Below, piece by piece: positions 1 through 7,970 of a stretch of DNA of 44,664 bases. This stretch comes from Porphyrobacter sp. (GTDB lineage: Bacteria > Pseudomonadota > Alphaproteobacteria > Sphingomonadales > Sphingomonadaceae): contig JACESM010000003.1 of NCBI GenBank assembly GCA_013911835.1, forward strand, positions 1-44,664, written 5' to 3'. Position 1 is the first letter of the stretch; each line of letters begins with the position of its first letter. The translations under genes and the position numbers were made by a program. Below the pieces are notes generated by a model. That model did not search any database, was not told where the DNA came from, and was given only the letters and a program-made list of their open reading frames with translations.

Positions 1-716
1 CAGCCAAAGGTAATGACATATTATTGTCGCCCTACGGCTTATTAGACCGAAAATTAGCAATAAAAATGCTTGGCGGAGAGGGTGGGATTCGCGTAAATAT
101 GCTATGTAATTGTTTTATAAAGTTAACATTCTCCAATTCAACGTATTGCGCCCCCTATCCTGCCCCCAAAATTGTTGGCTTGATCCTAATGTACACTGTC
201 ACCCAAACTTGGACCGCTCGGGTCTGGAGTTTTCCGCCCTTCCTCAGGACCGGTGGGCTGGCTTCACGGGCTGAGTTTGACAGCATGATCGGGGGGAAGC
301 CCCGATTGCGTTGTGCGGCCGCTCTTCGTTTTAGTGCCACGCCAAACCTCCAGCTTTCGGCAAGCATCGCCTCCACGGGACAAACTCCATCGCAGCCCTC
401 CTGATCCTGCAGAAGGCGCACCACACGCACTTGCACCCGATGTGAAACCGGTTGGTCCCTTTGCCATTCGTTGGCCCGCCCTTTCAGGACTTGCGGCTTC
501 CCATAATCCCGGAGCGGACCAAACCGAGCAGAAGAAAGAGTTCATGAAAACTGAGGCTGATGATGCTCAATGCGTTTCAGGCGATCCGCCAATTGATTTT
601 CAAATTAGTCCAACAACAGCGGTCATTGAACGTGCATCAAACATTAATATTGCCGCAGCCTAAAAATTCATCCATAATGAGCGCGTCAGACAAAATAATC
701 TAGGATTACACCACAT

Positions 717-1023
717 ATGGAGAAAGAATTGAAGATAATGCCTGAAACGCTTATCACGCTGACCAGCGACATCGTCGCTGCGCACCTCAGCAACAATGAT
801 GTCGCCGTGGCCGATGTCCCCGGCCTCATCACCAATGTCTATGCGGCACTTGCCAATCTCGGCGAGACGCCGGTGGTCGAAGAAGCCAAGCCTCAGCCCG
901 CCGTCGCGATCCGCAATTCGGTCAAGCCCGATTACATCGTGTGCCTTGAAGACGGCAAGAAGCTGAAGATGCTCAAGCGCTATCTTCGCACCAATTACAA
1001 CATGAGCCCCGAAGAATACCGCG
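717..1023 (+). pseudogene. mucR: MucR/Ros-family transcriptional regulator, C-terminus lost at the palindrome axis (left copy)
   Basis: Translation ...VAIRNSVKPDYIVCLEDGKKLKMLKRYLRTNYNMSPEEYRAR matches the MucR family core, then becomes non-homologous (YSSGLML) where the fold-back begins. Confidence 0.8.
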
Positions 1024-1330
1024 CGCGGTATTCTTCGGGGCTCATGTTGTAATTGGTGCGAAGATAGCGCTTGAGCATCTTCAGCTTCTTGCCGTCTTCA
1101 AGGCACACGATGTAATCGGGCTTGACCGAATTGCGGATCGCGACGGCGGGCTGAGGCTTGGCTTCTTCGACCACCGGCGTCTCGCCGAGATTGGCAAGTG
1201 CCGCATAGACATTGGTGATGAGGCCGGGGACATCGGCCACGGCGACATCATTGTTGCTGAGGTGCGCAGCGACGATGTCGCTGGTCAGCGTGATAAGCGT
1301 TTCAGGCATTATCTTCAATTCTTTCTCCAT
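1024..1330 (-). pseudogene. mucR: MucR/Ros-family transcriptional regulator, C-terminus lost at the palindrome axis (right copy)
   Basis: Mirror image of the 717-1023 copy with identical translation. Confidence 0.8.
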
Positions 1331-1955
1331 ATGTGGTGTAATCCTAGATTATTTTGTCTGACGCGCTCATTATGGATGAATTTTTAGGCTGCGGCAATAT
1401 TAATGTTTGATGCACGTTCAATGACCGCTGTTTGTGGACTAATTTGAAAATCAATTGGCGGATCGCCTGAAACGCATTGAGCATCATCAGCCTCAGTTTT
1501 CATGAACTCTTTCTTCTGCTCGGTTTGGTCCGCTCCGGGATTATGGGAAGCCGCAAGTCCTGAAAGGGCGGGCCAACGAATGGCAAAGGGACCAACCGGT
1601 TTCACATCGGGTGCAAGTGCGTGTGGTGCGCCTTCTGCAGGATCAGGAGGGCTGCGATGGAGTTTGTCCCGTGGAGGCGATGCTTGCCGAAAGCTGGAGG
1701 TTTGGCGTGGCACTAAAACGAAGAGCGGCCGCACAACGCAATCGGGGCTTCCCCCCGATCATGCTGTCAAACTCAGCCCGTGAAGCCAGCCCACCGGTCC
1801 TGAGGAAGGGCGGAAAACTCCAGACCCGAGCGGTCCAAGTTTGGGTGACAGTGTACATTAGGATCAAGCCAACAATTTTGGGGGCAGGATAGGGGGCGCA
1901 ATACGTTGAATTGGAGAATGTTAACTTTATAAAACAATTACATAGCATATTTACG

Positions 1956-1980
1956 CGAATCCCACCCTCTCCGCCAAGCA
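1956..1980 (+). repeat. tRNA-Ser 3'-end fragment (att-like direct repeat, left)
   Basis: cgaatcccaccctctccgccaagca. It contains the T-arm/acceptor 3' end typical of tRNA-Ser (TTCGAATCCCACCCTCTCCGCCA); 25 nt identical to 40177-40201 and inverted in the left palindrome arm (67-91). Confidence 0.7.
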
Positions 1981-2106
1981 TTTTTATTGCTAATTTTCGG
2001 TCTAATAAGCCGTAGGGCGACAATAATATGTCATTACCTTTGGCTGAAACGATTAATAAATTTGGTATAAAGAAATTTTATTCCATATCCGATTTGTGTC
2101 GATGCC

Positions 2107-2400
2107 GATTGGGGGCAAATCTGGGGGAGGAGTTCACCGGATTTGGGGGCACGGCGACAGTAGGCGGTTGAATGCACTCAGTGGCCGAAGATTTGCGGCC
2201 TTATTGGCTCCCGTGGGTTCGAATCCGACTGGTTCCCCTGCTAAAGCCAATTGTATTGTCTGATCTGCTCGACGCGCTGGGCTAGTCCCCGCATAAATAT
2301 GAAAAGCTTTGGAAAAATGGCTGAGTTGGCGCTGCAGAATGCCGTTGTAGATGCGGAGGCACATGGGCGCTTTCCCGCATCGGCTGATCGCCATCATACG
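2107..2400 (+). repeat. Degenerate island-boundary repeat, copy 1
   Basis: tgggggcaaatctgggggaggag...gatttgggggcac...cccgtgggttcgaatccgactggttcc...ctgagttggcgctgcagaatgcc; homologous by eye to about 29060-29350 and 40325-40470. Confidence 0.6.
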
Positions 2401-2432
2401 TAAGCAGCTCGAATGGACGGCCTGTTCGCCGC

Positions 2433-3929
2433 TCAATCTTCCCGATTTTGATCGGTCATGGCCACATCGTTGACAGCTTGAGCGACATGAAGCGGAACAC
2501 CATGCTGGGATTGCCTGCGAGCCACCATAAGAAAATGGCATGAAGCAGCGAATGGCAGCAGGCACATCGCAAGCAGCGCCATTTCCATGCCGTCGGCCAT
2601 GGCCATGTTACAATCTGATCGTCGCGCCGCTGAAGAGAGGCAGGTGACCGCGAAAGCCTCGGCATCGAGCCCCAAGGCTCGTCTTGACCAAAAATCGCTC
2701 AACGCACCAACAATCGGTGGCCCAAGGCCAAATCCAACGAGGTTGGTCACCAGATAGAAAATCGACGTAACGGTTGCGCGGTTTCTACCACTTGCCAGCG
2801 TATGGACTTGCGCGAAGGTGGGGGCGACGAAAGCGTAGAGCGAGGCCGTGCCGAGCATGCAACCGGCAACGGCCAGGTACAGATTATTCGACAGGATCCC
2901 GCCGGCGATGAAAATCGGAGCTGGCACAATCGCCAACGCCGAGACGATGGCTAGGCGGACTGGTTGACCCCTAGCCCATCGATCCCCTGCAATGCCTCCG
3001 ATAATTGTACCTACGCCGCCGCCGAGGCCACTCACTAGCCCGGTAAATAAGCCAACTTGAGCCAACGGCAGGCCATAACTTCGCACCAGAAGCGCCGGTA
3101 GGAAGGCGGGTAGGCAGTAACCAACGAGAACAACAAGTGCTCCACCCCACGCGAGATGCCTGAAGGCGGAATTTCGCACAAGTTCGCCTGCTACCAATTG
3201 CAGTGACGGGATAGGTTCCTGCTTGCGTGATGCAACGCCGGCCCGCCAAGTGCGCTCCGGGTCCTTGAGCCAGATTAGCATTATCACGGCGAGCACGAAG
3301 CCCGGAATGCCGAGCACCAGGAACGTGTTGCGCCAGCCGATTTGGTCAGCCAGCCAGCCGGTTCCCGCAGCACCCAAAAACGATCCAAGCGGCGCGCCAA
3401 GCGAGAAAATCGCGATGGCCATTGATCGCCTCGCCTCTGGGAAATGCTCGGCAATCAGAGCATGTGACGTCGGATTACCGCCAGCCTCGCCAATGCCTAC
3501 GCCCATCCGCGCGACGAACAGGCTGATAAATGAACGCCCTTGACCAAACAGCATCGTCATAGCCGACCACACTGCGATGCAACCGGCCAACAGGCGCGCG
3601 CGATGACTCCGCTCTGCTAGCCGGGCCAGTGGCAAGCCCGCGAGGGAATAAATGATGGCGAAGGCTGGACCGATCATCAGCCCGATTTGCCAGTCGGATA
3701 ACAGCATCTCGGCTTTGATCTGCTCTTGCACTACGCTGACTGCGGTGCGATCGATGAAACTCAAAGTGTAGGCCGCTGTTAGCAGTGCTAACGCAATCCA
3801 TGATTCAGATGAAATACTGCCCTGCGGCGCCGTCTGCACGGCACTGAGCTGAGAGGGATTGGCATGCATAGGTGGATTGTGCCAGCCCACCTCGCGCATT
3901 GACAGCGTCAGATTGACTGTAGTTACCAC
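2433..3929 (-). CDS. MFS transporter
   Basis: 498 aa, multiple hydrophobic helices, MFS signature regions (FIDRTAVSVVQEQIKAEMLLSDWQIGLMIGPAFAIIYSLAGLPLARLAER). Confidence 0.9.
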   Translation of the reverse strand: MVTTVNLTLSMREVGWHNPPMHANPSQLSAVQTAPQGSISSESWIALALLTAAYTLSFIDRTAVSVVQEQIKAEMLLSDWQIGLMIGPAFAIIYSLAGLPLARLAERSHRARLLAGCIAVWSAMTMLFGQGRSFISLFVARMGVGIGEAGGNPTSHALIAEHFPEARRSMAIAIFSLGAPLGSFLGAAGTGWLADQIGWRNTFLVLGIPGFVLAVIMLIWLKDPERTWRAGVASRKQEPIPSLQLVAGELVRNSAFRHLAWGGALVVLVGYCLPAFLPALLVRSYGLPLAQVGLFTGLVSGLGGGVGTIIGGIAGDRWARGQPVRLAIVSALAIVPAPIFIAGGILSNNLYLAVAGCMLGTASLYAFVAPTFAQVHTLASGRNRATVTSIFYLVTNLVGFGLGPPIVGALSDFWSRRALGLDAEAFAVTCLSSAARRSDCNMAMADGMEMALLAMCLLPFAASCHFLMVARRQSQHGVPLHVAQAVNDVAMTDQNRED

Positions 3930-4031
3930 AGAGCCTGCACTGTGATTGCAAAGAAATGGCTCATCGTAAGCAAAGTGGAATTATCTGCGGCGTCCAAGCA
4001 TGTGCGACCGATGATCAAGATGGCAGCTGGA

Positions 4032-4838
4032 TCATTCCTTCGGGGGGGCGTAGAGGTTTTCGAGAAGCTGATCACGAGCCTGTGAAAAATCGCGGCCCAT
4101 GCCGCTCTGGTTGACCGCTATGTCAATGCGCTCAGCGGCGTACCCGTAGCACACGCCCGTCACGGCTTCGCGGTAGGATTGGCTAAGCGGGCCTTCGGCC
4201 ATCTTGAAACGTCGCGCACCGACCATGAAAAAGCCCTTGGCGAGGATCAGACACTCCTCAATTTCGAGCTCAGACAAGCCAGACGTATCTATCAGCCAGC
4301 GGCTTAGTCCGCCGCCGACGCTCTGGCCAGCAAGGTGGACAGGAGCCTTGATGAGGTGATCGTCGACCTGCCAGTTCTGCACAATCGATCCGTTACGGTT
4401 TAAGGTGCCATGCAGCGGACCCGAGACTGCGTCTGGGATCTCGACATCATAAATCCATTCGACATCGCCGCGACCAGCGTGACGCATCGCCAGCCAAGCG
4501 AGATCCAACATATGCGTGCAATTCTGCCGCGCACGACCATTGGCGAAGAGCTCTTTGGTCGTCGTGTCGATGCGCATCCCAACTAAGGCTTCAATCGGTT
4601 TGCTGGCACCCGGACAGGTCTGCAATGTGTAGCGCTGGAACCCCGCCTCGATTGCCGTGACCGCCTGCCCATCGTGATGCAGGACGCAGGTCATGTGGTG
4701 CCGCATGTCAACGATAGCTGCATCGACCTTCCCGGACGATCCACTGAGCCGGATCGCCCTGCGAGTGATGCCCGTTCCCCAGTCCTCAGCTAGGGGCAGA
4801 TGATCAGTGCGTCGCTTCTGGGACTCCGTTCCCGTCAT
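4032..4838 (-). CDS. DUF2889 domain-containing protein
   Basis: [24 protein letters not shown]...[17 protein letters not shown] resembles the DUF2889 pattern; overlaps the etfA stop by 4 nt. Confidence 0.65.
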   Translation of the reverse strand: MTGTESQKRRTDHLPLAEDWGTGITRRAIRLSGSSGKVDAAIVDMRHHMTCVLHHDGQAVTAIEAGFQRYTLQTCPGASKPIEALVGMRIDTTTKELFANGRARQNCTHMLDLAWLAMRHAGRGDVEWIYDVEIPDAVSGPLHGTLNRNGSIVQNWQVDDHLIKAPVHLAGQSVGGGLSRWLIDTSGLSELEIEECLILAKGFFMVGARRFKMAEGPLSQSYREAVTGVCYGYAAERIDIAVNQSGMGRDFSQARDQLLENLYAPPKE

Positions 4839-5764
4839 AGCGCCCCAGTCAGCTCCGGCACGGCGGTGAACAGGTCCGCCACCAAGCCGATATCCGCGAC
4901 CTGAAAGATCGGGGCGTCTTCGTCTTTGTTGATCGCGATGATGACCTTCGAGTCCTTCATCCCCGCAAGGTGCTGGATCGCGCCCGAGATGCCGATGGCG
5001 AAGTACACTTCGGGGGCGACGATCTTGCCGGTCTGGCCGACCTGATAGTCGTTGGGGACATAGCCGGCATCGACCGCCGCGCGGCTCGCGCCGATGGCTG
5101 CGCCGAGCTTGTCGGCGAGCGGGGTGATCGTGGCTTCGAAGGTTTCCGCATCCTTCAGCGCGCGGCCGCCCGAGACGATCACCTTGGCGCTGGTCAGTTC
5201 CGGACGCTCGCTCTTGGCGATTTCCGAGCTGACGAAGCTCGAGGTGCCCGCATCGCCCGCGCCGCTGACGGCTTCGACGGTGCCCGAACCGCCTTCGGTC
5301 GCAGCCTTTTCAAACGCGGTGCCGCGCACGGTGATGACCAGCTTGGCATCGGTCGATTCGACCGTGGCGATGGCGTTGCCGGCGTAGATCGGGCGGGTGA
5401 AGGTCTTGGGGCCTTCGACCGACAGGATCTCGCTCACCTGCATCACGTCGAGGTGGGCAGCGACGCGCGGAGCGACGTTCTTGCCCTGCGTGGTGGCAGG
5501 CGCAAGGAAGGCGTCGTGATCGGCCATCAGCGCGGCGGCGAGCGGCGCGACGTTTTCGGCGAGGCCGTTGGCGTGAGCCGCGTCGTCCGCGACGTGGACC
5601 TTGCCGACGCCCGCGATCTTGGCGGCAGCCTCGGCCACCGCGCCGCAATTGTGGCCCGCGACCAGCAGGTGCACTTCGCCCAGCTTCGATGCAGCGGTGA
5701 CGACCGCGAGGGTCGCGTCGTGCACCTTGGTGTTGTCATGTTCGACCAGAACCAGAGTCTTCAT
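4835..5764 (-). CDS. etfA: Electron transfer flavoprotein subunit alpha
   Basis: Full-length Etf[26 protein letters not shown]...[73 protein letters not shown]. Confidence 0.95.
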   Translation of the reverse strand: MKTLVLVEHDNTKVHDATLAVVTAASKLGEVHLLVAGHNCGAVAEAAAKIAGVGKVHVADDAAHANGLAENVAPLAAALMADHDAFLAPATTQGKNVAPRVAAHLDVMQVSEILSVEGPKTFTRPIYAGNAIATVESTDAKLVITVRGTAFEKAATEGGSGTVEAVSGAGDAGTSSFVSSEIAKSERPELTSAKVIVSGGRALKDAETFEATITPLADKLGAAIGASRAAVDAGYVPNDYQVGQTGKIVAPEVYFAIGISGAIQHLAGMKDSKVIIAINKDEDAPIFQVADIGLVADLFTAVPELTGAL

Positions 5765-5782
5765 CTCGATATCCTCTTACAA

Positions 5783-5872
5783 CCGTTCGCCCTGAGCTTG
5801 TCGAAGGGCTGCACTTCCTTTCACCCGCGTGCCCAAAGAAGGACAGTGCTTCGACAAGCTCAGCACGAACGG
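5783..5872. repeat. REP-like inverted pair (cgttcgccctgagcttgtcgaagg / gtgcttcgacaagctcagcacgaacg)
   Basis: Two inverted copies of the GAGCTTGTCGAAG palindromic repeat between etfA and the etfB remnant. Confidence 0.85.
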
Positions 5873-5885
5873 GTGTGGTTCAAAC

Positions 5886-5952
5886 TTACGCGATGCCGAG
5901 CGCCTTGACCTTTTCGACCAGCGCAGTGACGTCAGCGACCTTCTCGCCTGAC
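5886..5952 (-). pseudogene. etfB: etfB 3' remnant (last ~21 codons)
   Basis: Reverse translation SGEKVADVTALVEKVKALGIA* resembles an EtfB C-terminus; same strand and upstream position expected for an etfBA operon. Confidence 0.65.
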
Positions 5953-6555
5953 GTTACCAGCGAGGATCAGTGGATTGCAGTCATGGATCGGATTCGCGTC
6001 GATCACGGCATGCTCGACATCTTGGTCAACAATGCTGGCATTCTAGGGACTGGTCCGCTTGAAACGATCGATCTGGCTGCTTGGAACCACCTCTTCGCGA
6101 TTAACGTCACCGGCGTGATGCTGGGTTGCAAGCATGGCGGGAAACTTATGCAGGCCAACCCAGGAGGTGCACGCGGCTCAATCATCAATATCTCCTCGAA
6201 CTCGGCGTTGCTCGCGACGGCAAGCGACTGTGGCTACTCGGCAACGAAGGGCGCCGTGAAACTTATGACCCAGTCAATTGCAGTCAATTTCGCCCGCCGC
6301 GGGCTCGCGATCCGGTGCAATTCGCTACACCCTGGGCCAATCGACACGTCGATCTTTGCCCCCATGCGGACGACGAATGAAGCGGCGGAGCGCCTCGAGA
6401 AACGGCTAACGGCGATGGTCCCGATGGGACGGATCGGCAGGCCCGAAGAAATCGCCAGCATGGCGCTCTATTTCGCGAGCGACGAGTCCAGTTTCTCGAC
6501 CGGGGCGCAATTCGTGGTCGACGGCGGCGGTACGAGCGCGCTGGCTGGGATATGA
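5953..6555 (+). pseudogene. SDR-family oxidoreductase lacking its N-terminal cofactor-binding region
   Basis: VTSEDQWIAVMDRIRVDHGMLDILVNNAGILG...SNSALLATASDCGYSATKGAVKLMTQSIAVNFA...VDGGGTSALAGI. NNAG and YxxxK are present; the TGxxxGIG motif is absent. Confidence 0.8.
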
Positions 6556-6559
6556 GTGC

Positions 6560-7450
6560 ATGAATTCTGGAAAACCCATTGGGGTAGGGCTCGTTGGCTT
6601 TGAGCCGGGTCGCAGTTGGAGTGCCGTTGCGCACCTGCCGGCACTCGCCGCGCTTACTGAGTACAGGGTCGCGGCGGTCGCAACCACGCGGCATGAGTCT
6701 GCGATGGCGGCTGCCGAAGTTATTGGGTTGAACGCCGATAAGGCCTTCATCTCGGGCGCAGCCTTGGCAACATGTTCAGATGTCGATGTTGTAGCTGTAA
6801 CCGTCAAAGTCCCACACCATCTTGAAATCGTCCGAGCAGCTGTCGCGGCCGGCAAGCACGTCTATTGCGAATGGCCGCTCGGCAATGGGCTGGCAGAAGC
6901 TGAGGAAATGGCAAAGCTCGTAGGGGATGCCGGTGTCCAAGGTGTCGTTGGCCTGCAGGCCCGCTGCTCCCCGACGATCGCCTATTTGCGTGATCTGGTA
7001 TGCGGTGGGGCAATCGGGGAGGTGCTTTCCTCGAACATGATCGGAACCGGCATTCAGTGGGGAGGGTGGGTTGATAAGGCCAATACTTATCTGCTCGATC
7101 CTGCGAACGGAGCCACGCTTCTCACTATCCCATTCGGTCAGCGTTGTTGCCGCTGCGCCCGGTTGCGCAGTCTTCCCTCTCCGGGCTGCTTCGCCTGCGC
7201 CTCGCTAGATTGGGAGCCGGTCGGGCTGGCGGGGAATGGTGAAATCTACAGCTATGTCACTCACCATCACCCGCCCTTGCCGGGCTTCTCGGTGCCGCAC
7301 CCGATCGCTGTTGTGATGATGGAAGAAGGCGTTCGTCTGCTTGGAGCGATGGACGGCACGGATCCGGCCGACCTGGCGATCGGTCGCCGCGTGAGGGCCG
7401 AATTCATCAGGCGCGACGCAGTCGCAGCCTTTCGCTTCTGCCTCCTCTGA
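6560..7450 (+). CDS. Chimeric ORF: Gfo/Idh/MocA-family N-terminal domain fused in frame to a DUF35 Zn-ribbon/OB-fold protein
   Basis: N-terminal part IGVGLVGF...HVYCEWPLGNGLAEAEEMAKLVGDAGVQGVVGLQAR (Gfo/Idh/MocA). From about 7140: RCCRCARLRSLPSPGCFACASLDWEPVGLAGNGEIYSYVTHHHPPLPGF...VAVVMMEEGVRLLG-type OB-fold acyl-CoA-associated domain. Confidence 0.8.
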   Translation: MNSGKPIGVGLVGFEPGRSWSAVAHLPALAALTEYRVAAVATTRHESAMAAAEVIGLNADKAFISGAALATCSDVDVVAVTVKVPHHLEIVRAAVAAGKHVYCEWPLGNGLAEAEEMAKLVGDAGVQGVVGLQARCSPTIAYLRDLVCGGAIGEVLSSNMIGTGIQWGGWVDKANTYLLDPANGATLLTIPFGQRCCRCARLRSLPSPGCFACASLDWEPVGLAGNGEIYSYVTHHHPPLPGFSVPHPIAVVMMEEGVRLLGAMDGTDPADLAIGRRVRAEFIRRDAVAAFRFCLL

Positions 7451-7471
7451 TCCTGCGACCGGAAAGAAAAC

Positions 7472-7600
7472 ATGACAACCATCGCAAACAGGACTGCAAT
7501 CGCCGGCTACGGCGCCACCGAGTTCTCGAAAAACAGCGGACGCAGTGAATTGCGCCTTGCGGTCGAAGCGACGCTTGCGGCGCTTGCGGATGCGGATCAG
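7472..7600 (+). pseudogene. Thiolase-like (lipid-transfer/SCP-x type) 5' fragment
   Basis: MTTIANRTAIAGYGATEFSKNSGRSELRLAVEATLAALADA, then abrupt loss of homology. Confidence 0.7.
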
Positions 7601-7607
7601 CGCAGGG

Positions 7608-7790
7608 TTACCATAGGCCAAACACCCCACTGTATTCCGAGGGTCCGAACCAAGCCAATTCCTGCGTTCCGCGAACCGCGGTTGCGGCCAATTCCTCATT
7701 GAGCCCTGGCACAAATCGCACGCCTGCAGCGTCAAGTTCCTTCTGCGCTGCCCAAAGCGCAGCATCATAGCGGGCTCCCGATCGAGCGAT
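7608..7790 (-). pseudogene. Indolepyruvate ferredoxin oxidoreductase family internal fragment (frameshifted)
   Basis: Reverse translation YDAALWAAQKELDAAGVRFVPGLNEELAATAVRGTQELAWFGPSEYSGVFGLW* with a preceding GSPL in another frame. Confidence 0.7.
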
Positions 7791-7854
7791 CTAAGCCCGA
7801 ACAGCCCGGCGCGCGGCCGGGGCAATTGGGCTGCGCCTTTTGCTAGTTTTCCAC

Positions 7855-7896
7855 CTCAGCGCCTTTATGCAACAAACGTTGCATAAAGGCGCTGAG
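7855..7896. promoter_or_regulatory. 19-bp perfect inverted repeat with TetR-operator-like core TATGCAAC-aaac-GTTGCATA
   Basis: ctcagcgcctttatgcaac-aaac-gttgcataaaggcgctgag, 75 nt upstream of the 7971 ATG; core shared with 26265-26284. Confidence 0.7.
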
Positions 7897-7970
7897 TTCT
7901 CGACGATCTGATCGTAAGGCTCGCGATCCATGCGCGCATCGGGAAAGCGCGTGATAGGGAGGAACGGAAA

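Larger units (their letters stand above)
1..2046. repeat. 2-kb spacer-free inverted repeat (palindrome), axis between 1023 and 1024
   Basis: ORFs 24-404(+), 313-663(+) and 717-1052(+) recur as mirror images at 1643-2023(-), 1384-1734(-) and 995-1330(-); start and end coordinates always sum to 2047. The axis reads gaataccgcgcgcggtattc. The only difference I found is AC versus CA (613-614 versus 1433-1434). Confidence 0.97.

Noticed and set aside
170-545. Possible IS remnant (tgtacactgtcacccaaacttggacc... region, mirrored at about 1502-1877)
   Set aside because: Looks like a transposon edge but I could not assign a transposase family or find paired terminal repeats independent of the palindrome.
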